Source of the DNA: Pseudomonas sp. P5_109
GTDB lineage: Bacteria; Pseudomonadota; Gammaproteobacteria; Pseudomonadales; Pseudomonadaceae
Direction: 5' to 3'
Length of the DNA: 64,000 nt
NCBI RefSeq assembly: GCF_034009455.1
Contig: NZ_CP125380.1
Coordinates: 4,167,501-4,231,500, forward strand
Shown: positions 56,193-64,000 of the stretch, piece after piece
How positions within the stretch are numbered: position 1 is the stretch's first letter
Layout: each line of letters opens with the position of its first letter
Program-made: the position numbers and the translations under genes
The notes under the pieces: generated by a model
The model's database searches: none
The model's input: the letters and a program-made list of their open reading frames with translations, nothing else
What the model was told of the DNA's origin: nothing

Positions 56193-57377
56193 ATGAGCAA
56201 TAAAGTGTTCGTTGCTGGCGTCGGCATGATCCAGTTCAAGAAACCGGGGACCAACGAGCCCTACGACATCATGGGTGAGCAGGCGATTCGCCTGGCCCTG
56301 GCCGATTGCGGCCTGGACTTCAGTGACATCCAGCAGGCCTACGCCGGTTACGTCTACGGCGACTCCACCTGCGGCCAGAAAGCCCTGTACCGCGTCGGCA
56401 TGACCGGCATCCCACTGGTCAACGTCAACAACAACTGCGCCACCGGTTCCAGCGCGCTGTTCCTGGCTCGTCAGGCCGTGGCCAGCGGTGCGGTGGACTG
56501 CGCCCTGGCATTCGGCTTCGAACAAATGAATCCGGGTGCGCTGAAATCCGCCTGGACCGACCGCGCCCCGGCCACCGAACGCGCCCTCAAGCTGACCAAC
56601 GAACTGGTGGGCATGCCCGACCTGCCGACCGCCATCCGCCAGTTCGCCGGCGCCGGCTACGCGCACATGCAGAAGTACGGCACCCGCCTGGAAACCTTCG
56701 CCAAGATCCGCGCCAAGGCCAGCCGTCACGCGGCCAACAACCCGCTGGCCGTGTTCCGCAACGTGGTCAGCACCGAAGAAGTGCTGGCCGCGCCGATGCT
56801 CTGGGAAGGCGTGTTGACGCGCCTGATGGCCTGCCCGCCGACCTGCGGCGCCGCCGCGAGCATCGTGGTGTCCGAGGCCTTCGCGAAAAAGCATGGCCTG
56901 CGCACCGACGTGCTGATGGCCGGCCAGGCCCTGACCACCGACCTGCCGAGCACCTACGACGCCAAGGACATGATCCGCGTGGTCGGTTTCGACATGACGC
57001 GCATGGCTGCTGATATCGCCTACAACCAGGCCGGCATCGGCCCGGAAGACATCAACGTGATCGAACTGCACGACTGCTTTGCGCAGAACGAACTGCTGAC
57101 CTACGAAGGCCTCGGCCTGTGTGCCGAAGGCGGCGCCGAGCAACTGGTCAACGACGGCGACAACACCTACGGCGGCCAATGGGTGACCAACCCGTCCGGC
57201 GGCCTGCTCTCCAAGGGCCACCCGCTGGGCGCCACCGGCCTTGCGCAGTGCTACGAGCTGACCCACCAGTTGCGCGGCACCGCCGAGCAACGCCAGGTGC
57301 AGAACGCGCGCATCGCCGTGCAACACAACCTCGGCCTGGGCGGCGCCTGCGTCGTCACCGTGTACCAGAAAAACTGA
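56193..57377 (+). CDS. SCP-x-type thiolase / lipid-transfer protein 2
   Basis: A 394-residue paralogue of the thiolase at 45215-46414. The nucleophilic Cys (VNVNNNCATGSSALFLA), His of ELHDCFAQNE and His of SKGHPLGATGLAQC are all conserved. It would cleave a 3-ketoacyl-CoA. AAGGAA precedes the ATG, 27 bases after the dehydrogenase stop. The same dehydrogenase-thiolase pair in both copies shows that the two genes were duplicated as a unit. Confidence 0.9.
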   Translation: MSNKVFVAGVGMIQFKKPGTNEPYDIMGEQAIRLALADCGLDFSDIQQAYAGYVYGDSTCGQKALYRVGMTGIPLVNVNNNCATGSSALFLARQAVASGAVDCALAFGFEQMNPGALKSAWTDRAPATERALKLTNELVGMPDLPTAIRQFAGAGYAHMQKYGTRLETFAKIRAKASRHAANNPLAVFRNVVSTEEVLAAPMLWEGVLTRLMACPPTCGAAASIVVSEAFAKKHGLRTDVLMAGQALTTDLPSTYDAKDMIRVVGFDMTRMAADIAYNQAGIGPEDINVIELHDCFAQNELLTYEGLGLCAEGGAEQLVNDGDNTYGGQWVTNPSGGLLSKGHPLGATGLAQCYELTHQLRGTAEQRQVQNARIAVQHNLGLGGACVVTVYQKN

Positions 57378-57406
57378 AACGGCCAGCGATCCAGGGAGTC
57401 ATTCAG

Positions 57407-57847
57407 ATGATCGACAAAAAACACATCGGCAAGCAGTTGCCCACCTTCCTCGTCACCGCCGAAGCCGGGCAACTGCGCTTCTTCGCCAAGGCCACCGGGG
57501 AAACCAACCCGGTCTACTTCGACGAGCAGGCCGCTCGCGACGCCGGGCATCCAGCCCTGCCGCTGCCGCCAACCTTCCTGTTCTCGCTGGAGTTCCAGAT
57601 CCCGTCCAACGCCTGGCGCGACGAACTGGGCATCGTCACCGCGCGCATCCTGCACGGTGAAGAGTCGTTCCGTTATCACCGCATGGCCTATGCCGGCGAC
57701 ACCCTGCGTTTCGATGTGCGCATCGCCGACATCTACGACAAAAAAGGCGGCGCGCTGGAATTCGTGGTGCGCGAAACCCGAGTCACCAACCAGCATGGTG
57801 AGCACGTCGCGGACCTGCGCAGCGTGCTCGTGCAGCGCAACAGCTGA
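57407..57847 (+). CDS. MaoC-like hydratase subunit (degenerate hydratase motif)
   Basis: A 146-residue hot-dog-fold protein of the FAS1/MaoC N-terminal type. The hydratase-2 motif is altered: FAKATGETNPVYFDEQAA has Glu for the catalytic Asp and Tyr for the catalytic His. It therefore probably serves as the partner of the intact MaoC protein encoded 14 bases downstream, like ChsH1/ChsH2-type heteromers acting on bulky enoyl-CoAs. GGGAG precedes ATG 57407; the longer upstream frame overlaps the thiolase and is rejected. Confidence 0.87.
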   Translation: MIDKKHIGKQLPTFLVTAEAGQLRFFAKATGETNPVYFDEQAARDAGHPALPLPPTFLFSLEFQIPSNAWRDELGIVTARILHGEESFRYHRMAYAGDTLRFDVRIADIYDKKGGALEFVVRETRVTNQHGEHVADLRSVLVQRNS

Positions 57848-57861
57848 AGCGGAGAACACTG

Positions 57862-58278
57862 ATGAACGCGATTAGCCTGGAAAAAATCAACATCGGCGAC
57901 AGCCTGCCACCGCTGGCGATACCGCCGATCAACCGCACCACGCTGGGGCTGTTTGCCGGCGCGTCGGGCGACCACAACGCCATTCACATCGACACCGATT
58001 ACGCACGCAAGGCCGGCATGCCCGACGTGTTCGCCCACGGCATGTTGTCGATGGCCTACCTCGGTCGCTTGCTGACCCAGTGGGTCGATCAGCGCCAGTT
58101 GCGCGAGTTCGGCGTGCGCTTTCTCGGCATTACCCACCTGGGCCACCAGATCAACTGCACCGGCACCGTCGTTGAGCGCTTCGACATCGAAGGCGAGCAA
58201 CGGATCAAGGTCGAAGTGCGCACCACCAACCAATACGGCGAGACCAAGATCGTTGGTGACGCCGTGATCGCTCTGTAA
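57862..58278 (+). CDS. MaoC family enoyl-CoA hydratase
   Basis: A 138-residue hot-dog-fold hydratase. FAGASGDHNAIHIDTDYARKAG fits the hydratase-2 motif with catalytic Asp and His present, followed by VFAHGMLSMAYLG. It should hydrate an enoyl-CoA to the (R)-3-hydroxyacyl-CoA used by the SDR encoded 30 bases downstream. GCGGAG precedes the ATG. Confidence 0.9.
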   Translation: MNAISLEKINIGDSLPPLAIPPINRTTLGLFAGASGDHNAIHIDTDYARKAGMPDVFAHGMLSMAYLGRLLTQWVDQRQLREFGVRFLGITHLGHQINCTGTVVERFDIEGEQRIKVEVRTTNQYGETKIVGDAVIAL

Positions 58279-58308
58279 ACAAACCCAAGAATTGAGGAGC
58301 AACACCCC

Positions 58309-59133
58309 ATGGCAAAACTCGAAGGCAAAGTCGCACTGGTCACCGGTTCCGGTCGTGGCATCGGTCAGCAAATCGCCCTGAAACTGGCGAGCGAAGGCGC
58401 GCGCATCGTGATCAACGACCTGGACGCCGATCCGGCCCACGAGACCGCTGAGTTGATCCGCAAGATGGGTGGCGAAGCCGCCGTGTGCCACGGCAACGTC
58501 AGCGCCCCGGACTTCGGTGACCGCTACGTGAAGACCGCGATGGACAACTTCGGCAGCATCGACATCATCGTCAACAACGCCGGCTACACCTGGGACGACG
58601 TGATCCAGAAGATGAGCGACGAGCAGTGGTACGCCATTCTCGACTGCCACATGACCGCGCCATTCCGCATCCTGCGTGCGGCCTACCCGATCATCAAGGC
58701 CCAGGCCCTGGCGGACGCGGCAGCCGAGCGTGAAGTGTTCCGCAAAGTGGTGAACATCTCGTCGGTTTCGGCTCTCAACGGCAACGCCGGGCAGATGAAC
58801 TATTCCTCGGCCAAGGCCGGTGTGATCGGCATGACCCGCGCGCTGGCCCGCGAATGGGGCCGCTTCAAGGTCAACGTCAACGCCGTGGCCTTCGGTTTCA
58901 TCGAAACCCGCATGACCAAGGCTGATGCCCACGCCGGCGCCACGGTGAACATCGAAGGCCGTGACATCCGCGTCGGCATCAGCCCGGAAGCCGCCAAGTC
59001 GTTCGCCCAGCGCAACCCGCTGGGCCGTCCGGGCACCGTGCAGGAAGCGGCCGACGCCGTGTACCTGTTCTGCTCGCCGGAGTCGAACTACATCACGGCG
59101 CAGACCATCGCGGTGGCGGGCAATCTGCAATAA
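58309..59133 (+). CDS. SDR-family 3-hydroxyacyl-CoA dehydrogenase-type enzyme
   Basis: A 274-residue short-chain dehydrogenase. Cofactor motif TGSGRGIGQ with an acidic VINDLDAD after strand 2 (NAD preference), NNAG, catalytic Ser in VNISSVSA and the Y-x-x-x-K pair in NYSSAKAG are intact. It resembles FabG/HSD17B4-like dehydrogenases that oxidise (R)-3-hydroxyacyl-CoA, matching the MaoC hydratase upstream. GAGGAG precedes the ATG. Last gene of the ACAD2 operon. Confidence 0.9.
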   Translation: MAKLEGKVALVTGSGRGIGQQIALKLASEGARIVINDLDADPAHETAELIRKMGGEAAVCHGNVSAPDFGDRYVKTAMDNFGSIDIIVNNAGYTWDDVIQKMSDEQWYAILDCHMTAPFRILRAAYPIIKAQALADAAAEREVFRKVVNISSVSALNGNAGQMNYSSAKAGVIGMTRALAREWGRFKVNVNAVAFGFIETRMTKADAHAGATVNIEGRDIRVGISPEAAKSFAQRNPLGRPGTVQEAADAVYLFCSPESNYITAQTIAVAGNLQ

Positions 59134-59151
59134 CCGATAAGCACCAATCCT

Positions 59152-59286
59152 TGTGGCGAGGGGGCTTGCCCCCGTTGGGCTGCGCAGCGGCCCCCCAAAC
59201 CCGGCAATCGCATTTTTTCTGACGCATCTCATTGTCCGGTTCTGCGGGTGCTTCGCACCCGAACGGGGGCAAGCCCCCTCGCCACA
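59152..59286. repeat. Long REPIN after the SDR gene
   Basis: Arms GTGGCGAGGGGGCTTGCCCC and its complement enclose about 95 bases. That interior includes a second hairpin, GCGGGTGCTTCGCACCCG. It may act as the transcript end of the ACAD2 operon. Confidence 0.88.
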
Positions 59287-59338
59287 AAAGCTCTTTCGCC
59301 ACAACTCTGATTGAGTTTGATGACCGCAGGATCACACC

Positions 59339-59983
59339 ATGAACATGACTGAAAGCACCATCCGCCTGGCAGCCATCAAACTGATCTCGCGTAACGGCTA
59401 CGGGTCGATGAGCCTGCGTCAGCTGGCTGCCGAATCGGGGATCAACTCCTCGACGCTGTACCTCTATTACCAGGGCAAAGGTGAGTTGCTGCTGGAGCTG
59501 ATCCTCGAATACTTCGAGACAATGTCCCAGGAGTGGGCTCGATGCCGCCCTGCCTTAGCGCGTGCCGATGGCAAACTCCGCGCTTTCGTGGCCTGCCATG
59601 TGCGCTATCACCTGGAACATCAGGACCAGGCAGTACTCGGCAACCTGGAATACCGGAGCCTGGACGAAGAGTCCCTGGCCCTGGTGCGCCAGGCCCGCCG
59701 GGTGTACCTCAAAGACCTGCAAGACCTACTCGAACAAGGCATTCGGGAAGGTTCGCTGAGCTGCGCCGAACCGAAATTGATGGCCCGGACCCTGTTCAAC
59801 ATGCTCACCCACGCCTGTGTCTGGTATCAGGCCGATGGCCGCTGGAGCATCGACGACGTCATCCGCCATTACTCGGAACTGGTGCTGAAAATGCTCGGCG
59901 CCATGCCCATCGCATCACCTCGCACACCCGTGCGCCGTGCGGCCATTACCCGCCGCGCCGCGCCACTGGAGGCCGTTTCATGA
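59339..59983 (+). CDS. TetR-family transcriptional regulator
   Basis: A 214-residue TetR-type repressor. The N-terminal HTH is IRLAAIKLISRNGYGSMSLRQLAAESGINSSTLYLYYQGKGELL in parts (about 8-51); the C-terminal ligand-binding domain resembles the TetR_C_33/KstR2-like types by its EQGIREGSL and LMARTLFNMLTHACVWY segments. ATG-overlap (ATGA) couples it to the following degenerate SDR. No CCACCCG box precedes it, so it is probably controlled differently and may sense an acyl-CoA of the pathway. Confidence 0.88.
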   Translation: MNMTESTIRLAAIKLISRNGYGSMSLRQLAAESGINSSTLYLYYQGKGELLLELILEYFETMSQEWARCRPALARADGKLRAFVACHVRYHLEHQDQAVLGNLEYRSLDEESLALVRQARRVYLKDLQDLLEQGIREGSLSCAEPKLMARTLFNMLTHACVWYQADGRWSIDDVIRHYSELVLKMLGAMPIASPRTPVRRAAITRRAAPLEAVS

Positions 59984-60612
59984 GCGACCTCATGCAACCC
60001 TTTTCCATGGCCGGTAAAACCGTGCTGGTGGCCGATGCCACCACGCAACTCGGTGCCCATTTCGCCCGGCTGATCAGCCTCGCAGGCGCCCGGGTGGCCC
60101 TCGGCGCGCAATGTCCTGCGCAGCTTGAGCAGTTACAAGCCGACCTGCGCTGGGATGGCGGCGAAGTGCTGATCGTCAGCCTCGACAGCACCCGCCGTCC
60201 CAGCATCGAGGCGGCACTCGATGCCGTCGAGGAGCGCTTCGGCAGCGTCGATGTGCTGATCAACAACAGCGCCGAGCGCGAACATTTGGCGCGCAACAAC
60301 CACCTGGTCCATTGCACCAGCCGGCACATGATCAAGGCCGAGCGTGGCGGCAGCATCGTCAACATCGACCCGCCACCGCGCCCGATCAGCGAGCCCAACC
60401 CGTGTTTGCGCGCCAACAGCAGCCTGATCCGCATGAGCCGGGCCATGGCCCAGTCGCTGACGCCGCACCGGATTCGGGTCAACGTGATTGCCGCCGGACG
60501 CGGCAAGGACGCAGGGCTGCAAGAGCTCAACGGCCCCTTGTTGTTGCTGGCCAGCGGCGCCGGTGCCAGCGTCACCGGCGCGGTGCTGCACGTCGACAAC
60601 CGCAATATCTGA
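59980..60612 (+). CDS. Degenerate SDR-fold protein
   Basis: A 210-residue short-chain-dehydrogenase-like protein starting with an ATGA overlap on the TetR gene. The fold is visible (KTVLVADATTQLGAHFARL, DVLINNSAER, IVNIDPPP, RIRVNVIAAGRG), but the glycine-rich loop is altered and the Y-x-x-x-K pair is absent: the position reads PCLRANSSLIRMSRA. At 210 residues it is also shorter than the usual 250. It is probably not a dehydrogenase; translational coupling suggests a job with the regulator. Confidence 0.82.
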   Translation: MSDLMQPFSMAGKTVLVADATTQLGAHFARLISLAGARVALGAQCPAQLEQLQADLRWDGGEVLIVSLDSTRRPSIEAALDAVEERFGSVDVLINNSAEREHLARNNHLVHCTSRHMIKAERGGSIVNIDPPPRPISEPNPCLRANSSLIRMSRAMAQSLTPHRIRVNVIAAGRGKDAGLQELNGPLLLLASGAGASVTGAVLHVDNRNI

Positions 60613-60618
60613 ACAGAC

Positions 60619-60701
60619 GTAGGAGGCGGCTTGCTCGCGATGGCGGCCTTGAATTGTGCAGCGATCTTTCGGGCCTCATCGCTGGCAAGCCAACTCCTAC
60701 A
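60619..60701. repeat. REPIN before the sulfatase gene
   Basis: Arms GTAGGAGGCGGCTTGCTCGC and GCTGGCAAGCCAACTCCTAC are diverged from each other, so this copy looks decayed. Confidence 0.75.
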
Positions 60702-60712
60702 AGGGATGTGTG

Positions 60713-60729
60713 CCACCTGATTTGGGTGG
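60713..60729. promoter_or_regulatory. CCACCCG-type palindrome, box 7 (sulfatase)
   Basis: CCACCTGATTTGGGTGG is the most divergent 17-bp copy, keeping the CCACC and GGTGG ends. Its centre is 84 bases before the sulfatase start at 60805. Confidence 0.6.
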
Positions 60730-60804
60730 CGTGTCGTCGCGGGCAACCCTTGAACATCGGGATCGGTCGCCCTGCGCGACGCCCGTCAACAAGGAGCCAG
60801 TCAG

Positions 60805-62385
60805 ATGACTCGCATAAAAAAGTGGCTGCCGAAACTCGCCTTCATGGCGACAACGGTCATGGCAATCGCGGCGAATGCCGCTGACAAACCCAACATCCTG
60901 GTGATCTTCGGCGATGACATCGGCCAGACCAACATCAGCGCCTATTCCATGGGCGTGGTCGGCTACAAGACCCCGAACATCGACCGCATCGCCCACGAAG
61001 GCATGCTGTTCACCGACTACTACGCGGAAAACAGCTGCACCGCCGGGCGCTCGTCGTTCATCACCGGCCAGTCACCGCTGCGCACCGGCCTGACTAAAGT
61101 CGGCGTGCCGGGTGCACCCATCGGCATTCAGAAGCGCGACATCACCCTCGCCCAGGCCCTCAAGTCCCAGGGCTACGCCACCGGCCAGTTCGGCAAGAAC
61201 CACCTCGGTGATCGCGACGAATACCTGCCGACCAACCACGGTTTCGACGAGTTCTTCGGCAACCTGTATCACCTCAACGCCGAAGAAGAACCCGAGCGCC
61301 CGTACTGGCCCAAGGATGACCCGGACTTCGTCAAATCCCGCACCCCACGGGGCGTGATCCACAGCTACGCCGACGGCAAGATCGAAGACACCGGCGCGCT
61401 GACCACCAAGCGCATGGAAACCATCGACGACGAAACCACGGCGGCCGCGCAAGCGTTCATCGAGAAACAGGCCAAGTCGGACAAGCCTTTCTTCGTCTGG
61501 ATGAACACCACGCGCATGCACGTGTTCACCCACGTGCGCGAATCGATCAAGGGCCAGAGCGGCATGCCCGGCAACGAGTACGCCGACGGCATGCTCGAAC
61601 ACGACGGCGACGTCGGCAAACTGCTGCAGACCCTCGACGACCTGAAGATCGCCGACAACACCATCGTCGTCTACACCACCGACAACGGCCCGAACCAGTT
61701 CTCCTGGCCGGACGCGGCGACCACGCCGTTCCGTAACGAGAAAAACTCCAACTGGGAAGGCGCGTACCGGGTGCCGGCAATCGTGCGCTGGCCGGGCAAG
61801 ATCAAGGCCGGTGAAGTGTCCAACGAGATATTCTCGGGCATGGACTGGTTCCCTACCCTGCTCGCCGCGGCGGGCGATACCGAGGTGAAGGACAAACTGC
61901 TCAAGGGTTGGGCACCCACCTCGGGCGGCACCAGCTTCAAGGTGCACCTGGACGGCTACAACCAGTTGCCATACCTGACCGGCCAAGCACCCAAGGGTGA
62001 GCGCCGCGAGTTCTACTACTTCAACGACGACGGCGTGCTGGTCTCCATGCGCTTCGACAACTGGAAAGTGGTGTTCGCCGAACAGCGCGAACCCGGCGGC
62101 TTTGCAGTGTGGAGCAGCCCCTTCGTGCCGCTGCGCGTGCCCAAGCTGTTCAACCTGCGCATGGACCCCTATGAGCGGGCTGACCTGGTCTCGGATCAGT
62201 ACAACGACTGGCTCGTGAAAAACTCCTACCTGCTGGCCGCCGGCGTGGCCAAGGCTGCGCGCTTCCTGCAAACCTTCATCGAATACCCGCCGAGCCAGAA
62301 ACCCGCGAGCTTCAGCATTGACCAGATCCGCGCTGCGGTAGACGCGAAAATCGAAGAGAAGATGAAAAGCCAGGCCAAACCGTAA
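60805..62385 (+). CDS. Exported type I sulfatase (Cys-type)
   Basis: A 526-residue sulfatase. A signal peptide (to about residue 26, AANA-ADK) sends it to the periplasm. Metal ligands fit VIFGDDIGQ (Asp37, Asp38) and TTDNGPNQF; the formylglycine motif is C-T-A-G-R at about Cys78, so it needs a formylglycine-generating enzyme, which is not in the window. GKNHLGDRDEYLPTNHGFDEFFG matches the arylsulfatase A-like family. AAGGAG precedes the ATG. It could release sulfate from an alcohol or sterol sulfate and hand the alcohol to the cluster. Box 7 upstream ties it to the same regulation. Confidence 0.9.
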   Translation: MTRIKKWLPKLAFMATTVMAIAANAADKPNILVIFGDDIGQTNISAYSMGVVGYKTPNIDRIAHEGMLFTDYYAENSCTAGRSSFITGQSPLRTGLTKVGVPGAPIGIQKRDITLAQALKSQGYATGQFGKNHLGDRDEYLPTNHGFDEFFGNLYHLNAEEEPERPYWPKDDPDFVKSRTPRGVIHSYADGKIEDTGALTTKRMETIDDETTAAAQAFIEKQAKSDKPFFVWMNTTRMHVFTHVRESIKGQSGMPGNEYADGMLEHDGDVGKLLQTLDDLKIADNTIVVYTTDNGPNQFSWPDAATTPFRNEKNSNWEGAYRVPAIVRWPGKIKAGEVSNEIFSGMDWFPTLLAAAGDTEVKDKLLKGWAPTSGGTSFKVHLDGYNQLPYLTGQAPKGERREFYYFNDDGVLVSMRFDNWKVVFAEQREPGGFAVWSSPFVPLRVPKLFNLRMDPYERADLVSDQYNDWLVKNSYLLAAGVAKAARFLQTFIEYPPSQKPASFSIDQIRAAVDAKIEEKMKSQAKP

Positions 62386-62428
62386 ACCGCACTTCACTCA
62401 AAAAGTCCTGGAGGACAAACACCGTACC

Positions 62429-62522
62429 TGTGGCGAGGGAGCTTGCTCCCGCTGGACTGCGCAGCTGGCCCACTTTTTTGGGGCCGCTTCGCGCCCCAGC
62501 GGGAGCAAGCTCCCTCGCCACA
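62429..62522. repeat. REPIN after the sulfatase gene
   Basis: Arms GTGGCGAGGGAGCTTGCTCC and its complement with an inner GGCCCAC/GGGGCC-type stem; same sub-family as 10431-10522. Confidence 0.88.
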
Positions 62523-62614
62523 ATCGGTGCTTTGTCGTCGAGGTGTGAAATTAAGCTTGGGCTAAGGTTGCCTGTTTAATCTTCGACACTTTCGGTTAGT
62601 CGAGCATTTCGAAG

Positions 62615-63403
62615 ATGGCAAAACCTCCGTTCAGCATCGTTCTGGTGAATTACAAAACCCTTGATTTGACCAGGATCTGCCTGGACCTGTTACGCGAGCC
62701 TGCACGAAAAGCCGGAATCCCGGTCTGGGTGGTCGATAACGATTCGGCGGACGCCAGCAGCGAGTATTTGCGCTCACTCGACTGGATCAACCTGATCGAA
62801 CGCGACGCCCCCAGCAAAGAGCCGGGCCACATCGCCCATGGCAAGGCGCTGGACATGGCACTGGCCAGGGTCAATACCGACTATCTGTTCCTGATGCACA
62901 CCGACACCTTCGTCTTCGATGCAGACGTCTTCGCGATGATGTTGGACCACTGCACCAGGGATCGAAAGGTCATCGCGGTCGGCTGCACCGAGCAACTCAA
63001 TCGCGGCTTGCCAAGGACTGTCTGGCGCTTCAGCTCACGCTTCGCCAAGCACCATTTCCGCCGCCTGAAACTGTCCCTGGGCCTGCGTTCAAAAGAACCG
63101 AAACCCTACACCGAGACTTACCTGAAAAGCTTCTGCACCCTGTGGAATTGCAAGCTGATGAAGCAGCAGGGTTTGCATTTCCAGATCGATGATCGTGTGC
63201 CCGGTTATGAGCTGCAAGACCGCGTGATCAACCTTGGCTATAAGGTCATGTTTCTTTCGCCCGGCAAGATCTTCAAGTACCTGGATCACGTGCAGGCCGG
63301 CACCGTTGCTGCCGCTGGAGGATATGGCCAGGGTCATCGGCGGACAAAGATGTACCAGGACATTCTCAAGCGCTTCGGTGCCGCCAACACCTCGATGTCT
63401 TGA
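62615..63403 (+). CDS. Glycosyltransferase family 2-like protein
   Basis: A 262-residue GT-A-fold protein. FSIVLVNYKTLDLTRICLDLL and VVDNDSADASSEYL (about 39-52) form the nucleotide-sugar site; LFLMHTDTFVFDADV near residues 91-105 stands at the D-x-D position. No membrane segment is visible. It would transfer a sugar to an unknown acceptor, perhaps surface polysaccharide. It stands alone and has no CCACCCG box, so I regard it as outside the catabolic cluster. Confidence 0.82.
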   Translation: MAKPPFSIVLVNYKTLDLTRICLDLLREPARKAGIPVWVVDNDSADASSEYLRSLDWINLIERDAPSKEPGHIAHGKALDMALARVNTDYLFLMHTDTFVFDADVFAMMLDHCTRDRKVIAVGCTEQLNRGLPRTVWRFSSRFAKHHFRRLKLSLGLRSKEPKPYTETYLKSFCTLWNCKLMKQQGLHFQIDDRVPGYELQDRVINLGYKVMFLSPGKIFKYLDHVQAGTVAAAGGYGQGHRRTKMYQDILKRFGAANTSMS

Positions 63404-63420
63404 ACTAACCTGCGCCCTCA

Positions 63421-63460
63421 AAAAAGCCCACCGACCGTCGCCGATTCAGTGGGCTTTTTC
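63421..63460. terminator. Bidirectional intrinsic terminator, copy 1
   Basis: AAAAAAGCCCACCGAC, a short loop, then TCAGTGGGCTTTTT: a GCCCAC/GTGGGC stem flanked by A- and T-runs, 18 bases after the glycosyltransferase stop. A near-copy is at 63945-63986. Confidence 0.85.
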
Positions 63461-63493
63461 ACATCAGGCTAAAAATCTGGGGCCTTTGGATAT

Positions 63494-63900
63494 GATCACG
63501 GTCCCTTGTAGGAGCCGGCTTGCCGGCGATGGTCGTCAACGATAACGCCTAAATCGGGTAAAACGCGTTGCCCTGGAGTTTTTCGCGAGCAGGCTCGCTC
63601 CTACAGGGAATCCAGGGTATTTCGAGGGTAGTCATTGGCGATCACGGTCCCTTGTAGGAGCCGGCTTGCTGGCGATGGTCGTCAACGATAACGCGTAAAT
63701 CGGGTAAAACGCGTTGCCCTGGAGTTTTTCGCGAGCAGGCTCGCTCCTACAGGAAGTCCGGGGTATTTCGAGGGTAGTCATTGGCGATCACGGTCCCTTG
63801 TAGGAGCCGGCTTGCTGGCGATGGTCGTTAACGATGACGCGTGTGAACTGGATAAACGCGCTGCACTTGAGTCCATCGCCGGCAAGCCGGCTCCTACAGG
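63494..63900. repeat. Three tandem REPIN units, period 146 bp
   Basis: Units begin GATCACGGTCCCTTGTAGGA at 63494, 63640 and 63786, each 146 bases apart. Units 1 and 2 end with CGCGAGCAGGCTCGCTCCTA; unit 3 ends instead with GCCGGCAAGCCGGCTCCTAC, like the 31.6-kb array. All contain the ATGGTCGT-AACGAT core. Confidence 0.9.
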
Positions 63901-63944
63901 TATTGCGTTATCTGCTTTTCCCGGGATTGCGTAAGGAACCATAC

Positions 63945-63986
63945 AAAAAAGCCCACTGACCGTCGCCGGTTCAGTGGGCTTTTTTG
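63945..63986. terminator. Terminator-like hairpin, copy 2
   Basis: AAAAAAGCCCACTGAC, loop CGTCGCCGGT, TCAGTGGGCTTTTTT. It differs from copy 1 at only a few bases, and both are followed by CATCAGG, so it is a duplicate. The gene it terminates, if any, lies to the right of the window. Confidence 0.8.
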
Positions 63987-64000
63987 CATCAGGTTCACTG

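Noticed and set aside
55746..57326. A 526-codon open frame antisense to ACAD2 and thiolase 2
   Set aside because: Low-complexity Gly/His/Val/Ala composition and no recognisable domain, opposite two well-supported genes.
59250..59270. GCGGGTGCTTCGCACCCG as an eighth CCACCCG-type operator before the TetR gene
   Set aside because: It is the inner hairpin of a REPIN, lacks the CCACC/GGTGG ends and has different centre spacing.

Overview
The window looks like chromosomal DNA of a Pseudomonas of the fluorescens group. It is GC-rich, it carries an msuEDC-sfnR sulfonate locus and an OprD-type porin, and its gene borders are full of the paired palindromic REP elements (REPINs) typical of that group. 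I see no rRNA, tRNA, CRISPR array or prophage. One IS1182-type insertion sequence lies at 15.3-16.9 kb, inside a short accessory stretch (about 14.9-22.6 kb).

Layout. 1-2.2 kb: an OprD-type porin cut by the window edge, divergent from an MFS aromatic-acid-type transporter. 2.3-4.9 kb: a lytic transglycosylase, a DJ-1/PfpI protein and an orphan ParA. 5.0-14.9 kb: an organosulfur island made of msuE-msuD-msuC-sfnR on the plus strand and sfnB, an LLM monooxygenase, metI, metQ and metN on the minus strand. Both promoters have sigma-54 -24/-12 elements and share an upstream CTGT-N10-ACAG palindrome. The sfnB promoter also has a consensus IHF site in between. 14.9-22.6 kb: a possible AraC remnant, the IS element, a GNAT acetyltransferase, a LysE exporter, an unrecognised membrane protein, and a LysR/MFS divergent pair. 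22.7-31.6 kb: a GabP-like permease, a patatin-like lipase, and an arginine-family module (CtlX hydrolase, Lrp regulator, polar amino-acid ABC transporter, ornithine cyclodeaminase). 31.6-34.4 kb: a roughly 140-bp tandem REPIN array, a methyltransferase, a RibD/DHFR-like reductase and a second REPIN array.

34.4-62.4 kb is one large catabolic cluster: aldehyde and alcohol dehydrogenases, four acyl-CoA dehydrogenases, two acyl-CoA synthetases, an enoyl-CoA hydratase, two MaoC proteins, two SCP-x-type thiolases, a 3-hydroxyacyl-CoA-dehydrogenase-type SDR, a DUF1302/DUF1329 envelope pair, two MalT-like LuxR regulators, a TetR regulator with a degenerate SDR, and an exported Cys-type sulfatase. Together these could oxidise an alcohol, perhaps released from a sulfate ester, to an acyl-CoA and shorten it by beta-oxidation. 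The substrate cannot be read from sequence.

The most striking signal is a 17-bp palindrome, CCACCCG-N3-CGGGTGG, found seven times with small variations. It lies about 60-115 bp before the start codon of nearly every transcription unit in that cluster, including both LuxR genes. This looks like a dedicated operator defining a local regulon.

62.6-64 kb: a glycosyltransferase-like gene, a terminator, a REPIN array, and a second near-copy of the same terminator.
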